DNA from: Halichondria panicea
Lineage: Eukaryota > Porifera > Demospongiae > Suberitida > Halichondriidae
DNA length: 64,000 nucleotides
Direction of reading: 5' to 3'
Assembly: GCF_963675165.1 (NCBI RefSeq)
Contig: NC_087383.1
Span: 1,890,979 to 1,954,978 of the forward strand
In this document: positions 32,440 through 45,442 of the stretch, piece by piece
Layout of the letters: each line of letters starts with the position of its first letter
Position numbering within the stretch: position 1 is the stretch's first letter
Translations under genes and position numbers: made by a program
Notes under the pieces: generated by a model
Seen by the model: only the letters and a program-made list of their open reading frames with translations
What the model was told of the DNA's origin: nothing
The model's database searches: none

Positions 32440-34564
32440 TTCCCTCTCACCTCCTGATCATGCAGGAACTTCATAAACCTGGTGTACTTAGGACTCGTCA
32501 CATGATCTTAGAGCAAAAAATACGGACGTGGTCGAGGATTTGAGTGGGGCTAAAGTGAGAAAGGAGGTTGTGGGGGGAGGGACCTCAGACCAGGGCTGGT
32601 GGGACGCAGTGTCATGTGAGAGAAGACTCGGACACATGGTCCTCCGTCTGGACAGCTGCTGTGAGGAGAATGAGAACTGTAAAGCACTGGATTTGAAACG
32701 TACTCTTTTGTACCACATAACTAATGACCTCACAAACACACCACTTGGTGTGCAACCATTAATTGTACTCTTAAAGTGAGTGAGCTCACCTTTGGTAGTG
32801 CTGACTTATCACAGTTGTTTGTCCAATTCTCCAGAATTCTGAGCTTCCCCTAGAGGTACGTGACAGAATATCTAATTATATATAAGACTTTAAGTTGTGA
32901 GGTTGAGAAAAGAGCTCCAATAATTATACATTAATTAGTAGACACTGAATAAGCAGATGACCAGATACTAATTCAGAAACAGACATACATGTTGGTAGTC
33001 CTAGGACATATTGCAGTGCTTATAATTATAGCTATTCGAGGGTGCTCTGTCAAAGTCAGCCATAAAGTTATTGTTAATTTAATACATGTACATGTACCCG
33101 GGTATATAGGGAGCGAGTGCAGACAACTACACGTGTACATATATTATCGAGGGTGCAAAGAACCCGGTATCTGGCACTCTTATATGCACATGATCAGTCT
33201 ACTTGCTATTAGCGGCCTCTCAAAATTGCATGGCTAAGAAACTTGCAGCAATAATTATACCGAAACCATTTTATTAAGGAGCATGTTAATGCGTACTACT
33301 ATATCTATTCAACAGAACAACCAACCTGTATATTAAAATACATACATGTACCCTGGGAGCAATGCAGACGTCAATCAGTCAAGTATTTATTAACAGCTGT
33401 AGGCACACACTTGCCCAACCCACTCACCAGAGAGGACACCCTGATAGTGCCGTCACTGTGTTCCTCATCTCTAACCTTGCTTTTAATGGTCAGCTTGTAA
33501 ATCGAGGTATGGGAAAAACGCTCCAATGTAAACACTGAAAGTGTAGTACTTCAGAAACAGACATGCAGGTTGGTTGTCCTATATTGCAGTGCTTGTAATT
33601 ATAGCTAGTACAAGGGTGTTCAGTCATGCAAAGTAGACTACGTTACCATAACAACATGATCCATTAATCTAAACATCTTCATACATGCAAAATTCAGTCC
33701 ATAATAAAAGAGAGAGAGTATCGAGCATATCGTTACCTTGCATCAGATGTATTCGGAGTGTAACATTACACCCTGTCTGAACAACTTGTGGCATAAAATG
33801 TTTCTACCTCGAGGTAAGTAGCGGCTTCGGGTACTCGGATTGTTTGGTTAAAAAGCAGGAAGTTACGTCACTTTCCGAATACATTTGACCCAAGGTAATG
33901 CTACGTTGGATACTCCCTCTCTTTTATTATGGACTCTTGCTATTAGCGGCCTCTCAAAACTGGTAAGAAACTTAAGCAACTGTAATCACATGACGTACGT
34001 ACATGTACCGACACCATTTTATGAAGGAGAGAGTATAATTATACAAAGCAGTACATTCAACGTGGGATTAATATAAGGACTGCACATTTCCATGCAGTGC
34101 ATACTGTACAATGTAACTATAGTAACTCACACGGTTCACTCTGATAACTTAATTTGATATGATCTTCATCAAAAAAGCAACGGGAAGTTTTACTTGATTG
34201 GCTACTGTATCAGCTTGTCCCAAAACTGCTCACCCGTGGCACCTGTTGCACTTACACGCTCTGACCAGCCAGGTCAACCAGGCTCTGAACACAGAGAAGG
34301 AGGTAAAATCATCATAATAACAATAACTTATATGTACATTTACACATACATAGTCTGTACGTGTAGATCAAATTAAAGCAAAATAGTCGACCTAGTGTAT
34401 GTTCACAGCTGTAGGCACACACTTGCCCAACCCACTCACCAGAGAGGACACCCTGATAGTAGTGCCATCACTGTGTTCCTCATCTCTAACCCTGCTTTCA
34501 ATGGTCAGTTTGAATATTGTGTGTGATCTGGAGTTGTGCTCGGTAGATCCAAATGTCCGGTTCT
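32440..34564 (-). pseudogene. Kinesin motor fragment (kinesin-7/CENP-E-like?) with tail exons
   Basis: Exon 34440-34564 reads NRTFGSTEHNSRSHTIFKLT, IESRVRDEEHSDGTTIRVSS: the NxxSSRSH-type switch I region of a kinesin motor. The next exon (about 34241-34274) encodes LVDLAG, the switch II motif, but one base is missing before SER, so the frame shifts. A second, shorter copy of the switch I exon is at 33430-33500, where the HNSRSHTIF part is gone. Downstream on the - strand are a degraded LENWTN exon (about 32781-32862) and a damaged Ser/Thr/Pro exon (about 32450-32660). The P-loop exon is not present. Known: kinesins are microtubule motors. Subfamily assignment rests only on the short motif context and is tentative. 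Confidence 0.7.
33705..33945. mobile_element. Diverged foldback element
   Basis: AAAAGAGAGAGTATCGAGC on the left and GTTGGATACTCCCTCTCTTT on the right, with GCAGGAAGTTACGTCAC inside. Same family as 7391-7605 and 19574-19892, more decayed. Confidence 0.55.
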
Positions 34565-34599
34565 CTGAGCAGAAGAGATTATACACATTACCAGCACAT

Positions 34600-35700
34600 C
34601 AGGTGCACAGGCAGCATGCATGTACATGTACACACAAGGCTAAGTCTGAGAGGACACACTAGGGCAGACCAACAGTGGCTGTAATAAAGAGGTGACATGC
34701 TAACACAGGTTGCATGAAACCAACCCTATGGAGACTGGGCCATTAACCTGGCTACAGGGTGATCACATTAGACAGACAGGTTCACAAAGGTGCACAAGTG
34801 ATATAGTGACTTACTCGACTAGTAAATATCTTGGGGAGGGAAATCGGCTCCTCAGACAACCCAACCAACTTATGAGTTAGCCTAGCTTGCACTAATTTAA
34901 AGCCCTATTGATTTATTAGTCATAAAAGTGCAACAATAGCAGCAGCCATTGTGAACTTTGACCGCTTTGGAGATACATAATTATGGCAGGAAATGCAACT
35001 TCTGTTTCCTATAATTATTGGACAGCTAATTCTCTAGAGGTGCACACTTAATACACGGCAATTGGAGAGTACCAAAACTCAACTCTGCAGTTCTGGTACT
35101 GTAAGACCTCTAATTAAGGCAACCCTCCAAATATGCGACACTCTCGAGCTTAGGTAATTTTCTGACTTCTACGACAGCTACGTTGACAATTATGTTTTAA
35201 TGTCGCGTCCTAAATGAGGTAAATATAGCCACACCCTAGCATCGGTTTTGGAAAACACGTTCTAGAAATTGAGGCAAGTATAGACTGAGTAGAGCTATCC
35301 ATAATCAGATACGACATCAGGTTTTTATCAACCTCCAAAAGAAGCGACATCTGGCTTCGTAATTATTTAAAAAAAGTGTTGCTTTAATTAAAGGTCTTAC
35401 GGTATTAAATCATATTCTTACTTGAAAACTTGAATACGTCGGGTTCATTACTGACAGGACAGGATTCTCAGCCTCAAACTGTGCAAATTAAAGAACAGAA
35501 AACATGATCCACGACCTTACAACATAACTTAAACCTGTAGATTTAATAACCAGACAATTTATTATTATTGATGAACCAGACAATAATCTATGGCTGATCA
35601 ATTGACTCACCCTCTTTCCATTCGGAGAATGCTGTAATATTTTAGCAATGCGATGGAGCTAAAAGCTAGATAAACTATGGTTTCACTCAAATGTCTTTGG
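34600..35700. other. No gene seen apart from one recurring segment
   Basis: Only the FEAEN-type segment near 35450-35485 recurs elsewhere. About 35100-35400 is a diverged version of 7680-8010 (AAGTGTTGCTTTAATTAAAG). Confidence 0.4.
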
Positions 35701-35719
35701 TGGGTGTGGTATTAAATGC

Positions 35720-35766
35720 AAAAGTGGGTGTATCTCATTCTTAGATATCTGAGATACACCCACTTT
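35720..35766. promoter_or_regulatory. Hairpin upstream of NLR-4 first exon
   Basis: Left arm 35720-35736 and right arm 35750-35766 pair (AAGTGGGTGTATCTCA), with the same AGATATC loop as before NLR-2 and NLR-6. It ends 80 bp before the start codon at 35847. The loop is one base different but the arms are preserved. Confidence 0.6.
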
Positions 35767-35846
35767 TTTTGCAAGTCATGCAAAAACAACCAATATATTT
35801 CAAAGAGATCTAGAGCTAGCTGCAAGGCACAGATTTATTTGCTGGA

Positions 35847-38783
35847 ATGGCCACTAAAGAGCAGAACCAAGGTATAAAGACTGTCATGTTTCCTTTAAAG
35901 GATAAACCTAATGATTGCTAAAGCATAAAACCCTCATTGGTGATTGCTAACCTTGTGTGCTTGGCATCTATTTTCAGAGCTCACAATTGACGATCTGAAG
36001 ACAGAAATGAAACTGACTGATGAGCAGCTCAATACAGCAATACAGGAACCAGATCTACCCGAGTTAGCAGCATGTTTCGATAACACTGATGACTATCTTG
36101 AAAAGCTGGAGCTGTCGCCTGGACAGAAAACTGACGTCAGCGAAGTGAAGGCTAAAACACGTCTAAACCGCACTCAAGCCGGAATGAAACTTGCCCTAGA
36201 ATACTGGCAGAACAAGAACCAACTACAAGCCACCTTCCAAGCTCTGCTACTCATCATACTCTCCCTGCTCAAAGGAGCCGTTGCTGTTCAAGTGTGCAAG
36301 TACTTGTCTGACAAATGTGAGTCTGTCATGTGAGAGTGTGGTCATTGTGGTACCATACGTTGTGGGAGTGATTGCAACCAAATAAGGGACTGTCCACTTA
36401 ATTGCTATTGTTACACATACAATTCTCTATTAACTATCACCAGGAATGGTATATACTCACCTATTGTTTTGTTTCCCCAGACTCCACCACCTCGTGTCCT
36501 CCCTCCCGAGAGAGGGTCCTGCTGAACCACAAGCTGTCCTCGTACAGGGACTACCTACAAAGTCGCTACAGAATGCAAGTATCCACATCAGCCACACAAT
36601 GGCCTCCCGTCCCAACAAAGACAATTTTCAAACTAGCCATGATTCAGAAGGAGGAAATACAGAGAGGAAGAATCGACGATGAATTTGTTAGGCTAACAAT
36701 TACGGGGAAAATCGACGATATTTTACTTCAAAAAACTCCGGTTAACTTGACAAACATTTTTTCTGAGATTGGGGATAGGCGAAACTTTGTGTTGATTGAA
36801 GGAGCTCCCGGCTCTGGCAAGAGCACCCTTGCTCTACACATCTGTCAGGAGTGGGCAAAGGGGAAACTGTTCCAAAAGTTCGATATTGCAATCCTCGTGA
36901 AACTGAGAGATCCACTTGTTAGAGAAGCGAAGACAATTGCTGACGTACTTCCCTGCATTGATACGGCCGTGGCTAACAAGACAGAGGCAGTTATAAAATC
37001 ACTGTATGGCAAAGGTGTACTGTGGGTGCTAGACGGATGGGACGAGCTTCCTTCTGACCTCCCTACAGACTCAATCATCAACAAACTAATCCGACCAGAC
37101 ATGTCACAAAAAGGAGCCCTACACGAATCAGCTGTGATTGTAACATCTCGACCATCATCTTCGGCTGAGCTCCACCCACTAGTGTCGTCCAGGGTGGAGG
37201 TGTTGGGGTTCACTCCACATCAACTAGAACAGTATTTTACCAAGTGTCTGAATGGTGACTCACAAGCTGTGCAGACTCTACTGGAGAGAATTCGAGAGAA
37301 CCCAGCGGTAGAAGGTAGCTGCTACCTCCCCCTCAATGCTTCCATTGTCGTTAATTGCTTCCTTTCTGATAACCACTCACTCCCCACATCCAACCACGGG
37401 ATATTCACATCAGTAGTCCAAAGCTCTCTCAAGAGATACCTCCAGGATAGGTTGGGGAAGACCACTCCTGTGGGAGACATCACATCCCCAGACTCACTGC
37501 CCTCGGAAATCAGAACAGAGACCGTACAAATGTGTCAACTTGCATATCATGGGATCAAAAACAACAAAGCAACATTTACTGACAATGATTTGGCCACTCT
37601 TCGCATTACGAAGGAAATTTCAAACGTTGGACTATTACAAACTGTTCCCAGTATCATTAGCGATGGTCATCTGGTTTACTACTGCTTTCTCCACCTGTCT
37701 ATTCAAGAGCTACTAGCAGCAATCCACATCTCTCTCATGTCTCCCAAGCAACAAATTTCTATATTCCAGATACTGTTTGGTAATCCTCGATTCAGTGCAG
37801 TCTTCCAGTTTTACGCTGGTATCACCAAACTGAGAACTAGTAGACCAATCCTCAGTTTGCTACCTCGATTCTTGTGTCCAGTTCCAGCCACTGTTTTTGA
37901 TCTGGTCAGAAAGGTTGTCAAAAATAAGCCGGCGATCTTTTTGTTGTCCCTCATCAATTGTTTGTACGAAGCTGAAGACTCGCGACTGTGTGTGTTTGTG
38001 GCTAATCTTCTTAATCACAATCTAGATCTTAATCACATTACAATGAATCCTATTGACTGCCTCTCTGTTGGATATTTCGTATCAGCTTGTTCCAACACCA
38101 GTAATGGATTCACACTTAGCCTCAGAAGTTGCTCTATTGGTGACCAAGGCTGCAAATTTCTGGCCCGAGGACTCTCCAAGTGTCCCAACTCTAATAATGA
38201 TATTCGTACAGAAGGGATACACATCGCTGAGATTATCGAGAACACTAGTTCAATATCTAAATTGGATTTGTCTTATAATGCCATTGGTAACAGTGGACTT
38301 AGCACACTCTGTGAGGCCTTGTCCACTAACACATCATTAAAGATCCTGGACCTGGACTCTTGCTCACTAACAATATCAGACGACAATGGAGCTGCCCTCT
38401 ATCAACTTCTGAATACAAACAATTCCCTCGAACATCTTAATTTGTCTCATAACACAGTGACTAGCTGTCGTCACATTGCTGCTGGACTTGCAGTCAATAA
38501 GACTCTGAGAACATTGAACTTGGGTAACTGTAAACTGACTGATCATAGTATCGAGGAGCTATCAACTGGACTGATCAACAAGATTGAAACACTGTACATT
38601 TGGTACAATGCCTCAATAACAGAAGATGGAATGAAGACGCTTGCCAGACATCTAACCACCCACTGCTCTGAACTGACACGATTGTACATACCTAGACACC
38701 TAATATCCTGTATCATGACAGTATTCAGGGACACTAACAAAGAAAGGAAGAGAAATGGACTACCCAAGATTTATGTGTGGTAA
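35847..38783 (+). CDS. NLR-4: intact Death-NACHT-LRR receptor, three exons
   Basis: Exons 35847-35871, 35978-36316 and 36481-38783 join in phase to 888 residues. The Death-like domain is of a second type: after LAACFDN it reads TDDYLEKLELSPGQKTD and LNRTQAGMKLALEYWQNKNQ, clearly different from NLR-3 and NLR-6. Walker A is at residues 229-236 (GAPGSGKS), Walker B (VLDGWDEL) near 302-311, TSRP follows. After the NACHT-associated helices the charged KNEKEKKY loop is replaced by the shorter KNKPAIF. LRRs read LDLSYN, LDLDSC, LNLSHN, LNLGNC, LYIWYN. Ends IYVW. The hairpin lies upstream; an IQGAP-like tail is convergent downstream. Expected role as for NLR-3: cytosolic ligand sensor signalling through the Death domain. 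Confidence 0.95.
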
Positions 38784-39403
38784 TTGTTGTTTACCCGAGA
38801 TTAATTATGTTTATTAATTGATTGATTATTAATTGTGTATGCATTAGATTATTAATTTATAATTAATTGATTATTATTAATAATTAATGTTTAGTTATAA
38901 TTATAATTTTATTATGATTATTGTTGTTATTAATTAATTAATAAATGTTAATTAATTTGTTGTGTTATGCATCTAATCTCTATCATTGGTCAATATAATT
39001 ATAGCACATGTACAGATGGTGACGAGTGAATTCAATGCTTCCTACTGACACGGAGAGCATGTCATGCACTAGCTGTATGTATGTAACTGAATACACTATT
39101 GTAATAATGCTATAATCTCCACCTAGCTAGCCTCCTTCACAGGCTTTCAAGAGAAGTGCGGCCTGGGCCGGGATCGAGGCTAATCTCGACATGATTTACT
39201 TTTGACAACAATTATATTATTACTAGGGCAATTTACAAAACAGTTAGTGTACAGAAGACTAGAAATATGTCGGCACATTACATAACAATTACCTAAAAAC
39301 AAATCAGTTGGAATTGGTCAATATAGCACAGTAATAATGATGGTTTAAATTCAATGCTCCCTACAGTGTCACAGAGAGCACATGCACTGTACGTATAAAA
39401 CTG

Positions 39404-40433
39404 TCAATGAATGTAGTGGAAATCCAATTTAACGCTCTGTCGATTTTTGTTTATGAGGAAGATGAGCAGATTAACGTTCACTTTGGCCCTCCCAAACATC
39501 TTCATGATTGCCAGGCCCTCGTATTGCAGCTGAAGGAGGTCCTGTGTGGGGAGAAGAGAGGGCAGTGAACACTTCAACTGGTGTAAGACAAACAATGCAT
39601 GTATTTGCAAGACAAATGAATACATGTACTTACATACACCGTACAAGCACACCAACACTATACCTGACACAAGGCAGTAAACTTCTTAAACACTTTACGT
39701 ACCTACCAAATTAATTCTACCTGTACACACACCCTCACCTGGAGGACCAGCTCCACCTTTTCTATCTGCTTGACGTGATCTCAAACACAATACTTTCGAA
39801 CCTGAACCTGGGCGAGTAAGAAATAATGTTCACATAATTATAGCATAACGTTGCACATAAGATCAAGGTCGTAGCAAGCGGTCAGGCTGGTCAGGTTTTG
39901 GCCTAACCACTTTAGCAGCTGGGTAGGTAATGGTCGTAAATATTGTAAGTGATAATGCGCATGCTGTTTTGGTGAGGAAAAGTGATGACCTTTTTCTTAG
40001 GTAAAAAATTCACCACTGTATGCAAAAGTTCCAATAGTAGAAAAGCAGCTGACCTTTAATCAAGTTGGCCTGACCACTTTAAAGTTGCTTGCTACGCCCC
40101 TGCATGAAGATTGGGGCATAAAAATAAGTTAATAGCCTCACACTGGAGGAATTGTTAAAGTCTAGATTAGTAGTAGAGTCTGAGCTTCAGTCAAACAGTG
40201 GACAAAGTACGTACCAGAGCAATTAATGGCACATGTGATGATTATCATGTTGTTTAATAGAAGTATGCTAGTATAACGGCTACTCTCACTCAAGTATACG
40301 GAGACTCACAGAGTGGGTGGAGCATATCTCCATGGACGCTGATGTATGGATGATTGGCTTGGTCACGTCAGAGTACTTGTTGATACCCAGCCTTCTGTCC
40401 AGGGGGTCCACTGTCGATGCTCGCAAGAACTCT
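39404..40433 (-). pseudogene. IQGAP-like C-terminal exons, copy e
   Basis: Last exon 39404-39541 intact (VNVNLLIFLINKNRQSVK, stop after FHYIH). Penultimate exon 39739-39807 has the shared 43-nt frame-breaking deletion. GAP-related exon 40310-40433 is open (FLRASTVDPLDRRLGINKYS). The MITE-like insertion lies in the intron (about 39857-40115). Nearly identical to copy c over the region and convergent with NLR-4. Confidence 0.8.
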
Positions 40434-40724
40434 CTGTGGGGGGTACAATGAGTGTATGTATATTCATACCCTCGATCTGCATGGCAACAAAAATAGCTAA
40501 TGTGCAATTTAGATCATACGATACTTTAGTAGAAGGTAGAAACACACATGGCATCATCACATGACCATCATTCGTATATACACACTTTCAACTATTTGAC
40601 TACAAATTCAGTTTTGGTTATCACATTTCTTATACCTAAACTTCTTGAAGGCGTCCGAGTGTACGGGTTCATTACTGACAGGGCAGCACTCTCAGCCTCA
40701 AACTGTGCAAAGGAACAGGAAAAA

Positions 40725-43720
40725 CACGATAAACCCTGAAACCAACAGATATAATCAGACAATAATCATGGAAAGTTAATAATTTTCTGCTGATTTGGCG
40801 TTTTTTACCAACAAATAATTATCTAGTCTAGTACTAATTTAATGAACATAGATGCAGTGCATAATGTAGGCCATAATCTGTACAGGTATACTGTACCACT
40901 TTTATTACCTGTAGCACTCAAATACCTACCCAATCGGCACACTGCTCTGCTCCAACTCCTCACAGCGATCCAGTGCCTTCTTGAGCTCTTCCTCCATCAC
41001 AAGTCTCTCTTGCACAGCAGACTGGGTAATAGATTGCATGGTGGTCATGTACACACACACAGGTATACAGATACAACCATCACAACATCGTGGTAGTGGT
41101 ACAGTAGTTATATAATTGCAGGTACATGTATTAATGAAAGCACCGCGGGTGCTGATGCCTCGGTGGAGGTGCAAAGCCACATAACATAAAGCTACACACA
41201 TTATCATGATGAATATTTTTGCATTTTTGCTGCATGCAAACTCAAATTGCATGGTGGTCGATCATGTACACACACACACACAGGTAATACAACCACCATG
41301 TGGTAGTGGTACAGCTGTTTGCTCACTGCATTACCACAAAACAACAAAATACCATACAATGTTGCTATGCAAACAACATGTGGTCCTAAGCAATGATGGC
41401 TTCTAGCACTTGTATGTTAAATGGGTACTTTTCGAGGGTTACAAAAATGGCTAATCTGCGAGACCCTCAAAAAATTACCCGCTATAAGGTGGCATCAATA
41501 TTATAGTAAATGCTCTCACGATCTACTCTTGGTGGTATATATGGAAACTCACATACAAATTATGGTGAGGATCTGAAATGGAGAATGGGCAGGGACTAGC
41601 TTGCATACACCAGCAGATATGATATACATGTAGCTACTAACCGTCCACTGAATGTATGGAAAGCAGTGTGAAGGCTGAACAAACTGTTAGTACGAAGTAC
41701 TGCAAAGGACATCAAACACTGCTGACAGATCACAAAAGATAGTTTAAGCCTGCTGTTTATACAAATGTATGAGAAATGTGAAATATGTTCGGAATTGTTG
41801 GTCAAACCGATATACCACAGTGAGCGAGTCAGCCATCTGCAGGTTCCTTAGCGTAACAATTTTTCGTTCAGCATGCAAGTCTCAGCACAAGGTGTTGATA
41901 GACCATTCTCCATATCAAATCCTCCCCGGTTCTATTAGTTTCCATAGTCTAGTTCTAGGGTATAATCAGTATTTTGGTTGGCTTCTGTTATGATTGTCAG
42001 TATTAACAGGAGCCTATAAATAAGAGAAGGAGCGGCTGGCTACGGGGATCACGTTTCGTAAGTAGTTATGACCGCATTTCCATATATTATGCAGAGTCAC
42101 TTAAGTGGTTAAATCACTACACGTGTTATACGCAATGCAGGGCTGCGGTTTGCAAGCACTTAGTCACTTCCAAACAAGGAAGTGCGGTTTCACCGGCAAT
42201 TACGAGACGTGATCCCCGAGTATACGTTGAAGTTAGCCGCTCCTTCTCTTATTTATGGGCTCCTGGTATTAACAAGCCAACAAAAGCAATCTGAATCATA
42301 ACTTGGAATTGCCTGTAAAATGCACACCCCTTATAATAAGGAAATTTGATGGGTGTTTTAATTTGGACAAATTCCCAAATTCCAATGTTCTGGTGGACAC
42401 AACGTCACTGTATATAGTATTGCATTGCATTCGCCAAATAATTACCAAATTTTCCAGCTGTACAGTACGTCAACTCTCCTCATATTTCGTCTAACTGAAG
42501 TGATTGCGATGGTACGTAGCTCAGCTAACTTGTTGCTTGATTCATTGTGGCAAAATAATATGAACTCAAACTTGTATGTATAGGGAGCTGAGGGCCTGTA
42601 TTTACTATCTTTACTATCTATGCATTTTATCCGGGTCTAACTACCGCTACGTATGTAGTGAATCAAATCTGAAAGGAACTTGTGTTGCTCAAAATTGGAT
42701 TTTCCCAGAAGCAGCTTGTTGACCTCGAGCATCAAGCATAAATGAGTAGGAGGAATGATAATGCTGTGCAAGTAGAGTACATACTCTTTAAGTTGTGTGA
42801 AAGTCTGCAGTATAGATAGTCTGTAAGATGCATCACTTTACTGTGATTTTGTGATGTGTGGGTGGTGCATGTGGGTGGATTAAAATAACACACAGACAGA
42901 GGTAATCACTACATTGTGGTTGCAGTGCTCTTGCAAAGGAAAACCACTGTACTAGCAACTTCATTAGGAAGAGTATGCAACTCCACATACTTAAAACCGT
43001 AGTAGGCATTCTGTTCAACCTTCGTCACATGCTGTCAGGGTTTCATAGGATAAAAACTTGGGGAGGGGGGGAAGGTGTACGTGCACCGAAAAATGTTGAC
43101 CACACCTCCTATTACATCACTATACATAAAGGTTCACCTAAACCTTGGCTGTCATGAAATCTTAAAATAGGATGTTTGCAATGAATTATCAAGTACCTTT
43201 ATAAGGGGCTAGCACATTGTATCTCGAGTGGCTGTGGTTACAATCAAGGTTTCATGAAGAGGGGTGGGAGCACTCAGATTTCCCAAAATTCCCCCCTGGA
43301 AACATGAAAAATTAATGATGTACCAAATTGTACAGTGAGATCTAGTACATGTAGCTATAATGATAATTCTACATGTATCAGTCAGATAAGTTGAGAAAAA
43401 GCCTCTTACGTACGTATAGCGGGTATATTTCGAGGGTATAAATTTTCGTGGAAATGCCTTTAGAAAGGTTTTCGCGAATTTAATTTTCGTGGTATAGCGC
43501 CCTTTTTGCAGCATGCATGCAATATTAAATTCGCGGTTCATGCCTAATCCGCGAAAACTAGGAACATTTATACCCTCGAAATATACTCGCTATACGGTAC
43601 ATCATATCCATTTTTATCTAGCACATGGTACAGTTCAAAAGTTCAGACAGGAGATTACATACACAAAATGGATGTGTACAATTATTATATGGTACCCTTT
43701 GAAATTTAAACCTTACAGCA
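40725..43720. repeat. Segmental duplication block B, copy 2
   Basis: Counterpart of 27950-30640. Holds a coiled-coil segment near 40920-41035 on the - strand, the foldback element at 42007-42265 (TSD GTATTAA), an extra stretch at about 42345-42580 with no recognisable gene, and the MITE at 43412-43605. Otherwise no gene supported. Confidence 0.8.
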
Positions 43721-43721
43721 T

Positions 43722-44763
43722 AAGCAGTGCATGTACATAGTGGGACCATAGGCAGTGCATGTACATAGTGGGACCATAGGCAGTGCATGTACATAGTGGG
43801 ACCATAGGCAGTGCATGTACATAGTGGGGCCATAGGCAGTGCATGTACATAGTGGGACCATAGGCAGTGCGTGTAAATAGTGGGACCATAGGCAGTGCAT
43901 GTACATAGTGGGACCATAGGCAGTGCATGTACATAGTGGGACCATAGGCAGTGCATGTACATAGTGGGACCATAGGCAGTGCATGTACATAGTGGGGCCA
44001 TAGGCAGTGCATGTACATAGTGGGACCATAGGCAGTGCGTGTACATAGTGGGACCATAGGCAGTGCGTGTACATAGTGGGACCATAGGCAGTGCGTGTAC
44101 ATAGTGGGGCCATAGGCAGTGCATGTACATAGTGGGACCATAAGCAGTGCATGTACATAGTGGGACCATAGGCAGTGCATGTACATAGTGGGACCATAGG
44201 CAGTGCATGTACATAGTGGGACCATAAGCAGTGCATGTACATAGTGGGACCATAGGCAGTGCATGTACATAGTGGGACCATAGGCAGTGCGTGTACATAG
44301 TGGGGCCATAGGCAGTGCATGTACATAGTGGGACCATAAGCAGTGCGCATGTACATAGTTGGACCATAGGCAGTGCATGTACATAGTGGGACCATAGGCA
44401 GTGCATGTACATAGAGGGACCATAAGCAGTGCATGTACATAGTGGGACCATAGGTAGTGCATGCATGTACATAGTGGGACCATAGGCAGTGCATGTACAT
44501 AGTGGGGCCATAGGCAGTGCACGTACATAGTGGAGCCATAGGCAGTGCATGTACATAGTGGGACCATAAGCAGTGCATGTACATAGTGGGACCATAAGCA
44601 ATGCATGTACATAGTGGGACCATAGGCAGTGCATGTACATAGTGGGACCATAAGCAGTGCATGTACATAGTGGGACCATAGGCAGTGCATGTACATAGTG
44701 GGACCATAGGCAGTGCATGTACATAGTGGGGCCATAGGCAGTGCATGTACATAGTGGGACCAT
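43722..44763. repeat. 28-bp satellite array 4 (about 37 units)
   Basis: Same unit as arrays 1-3, with a few irregular units (GCGCATG near 44344, GCATGCATG near 44458). The left flank is shared with array 3; the right flank (TTAGCTAAAAATCCTGCTTG) matches 18987, which is not next to an array there. The ORFs of 340-393 codons on the - strand are products of the repeat. Confidence 0.97.
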
Positions 44764-45442
44764 TAGCTAAAAATCCTGCTTGAAACCCTGACAGTATTTG
44801 TGACATACCGTATAAGCAAGAGTTTATGATAGAGGAGAGAGTATCGAACGTACACTGCAAAAACACTTTTGTTAATTTAACAAACAAAAGTTTGTCCCGG
44901 TGATGAATCTCACATGACAGAATAATATTTGTTAGAATGACAAAGGTAAAACAACCTACAATGTTTTGTCATTCAAGCAAAGAAATTATGTCAAAACAAC
45001 AAAGTATTATGTCATCTGAATTTCACCAATTTATTGTACTTCTATGTCAAAATAGCAAAGTGAATGCTGAATTAACACTGCTATAAAGTGAATTTCTTTG
45101 TTAAATTAACACTATACCTTTGTCATTTAATTAGTTGTTTTCTCGCGCACGTACGCACATGCAGAAGGTCAAACGGTATTAGAACAATGAGTTTATGATA
45201 GAATAAGATCACTGGATCACATGACATGCAGCACAATACATTTCTTCTGTCAGTAAATTGTTTTTAGTGTTCATCACTTAGCGTTTCTTGAAATTCCAGT
45301 ACAGTGAACTGCAGGCGTTTCATTTGGTTTCATGAACGCTACATCCCTCAGATCATTTTCGTCACAATAAGCCCCTACAGAACAAAAGATTGAAGTCACT
45401 ATAGTTACCAACACATATGTAGTGCAAAATGTAAATAGTATA

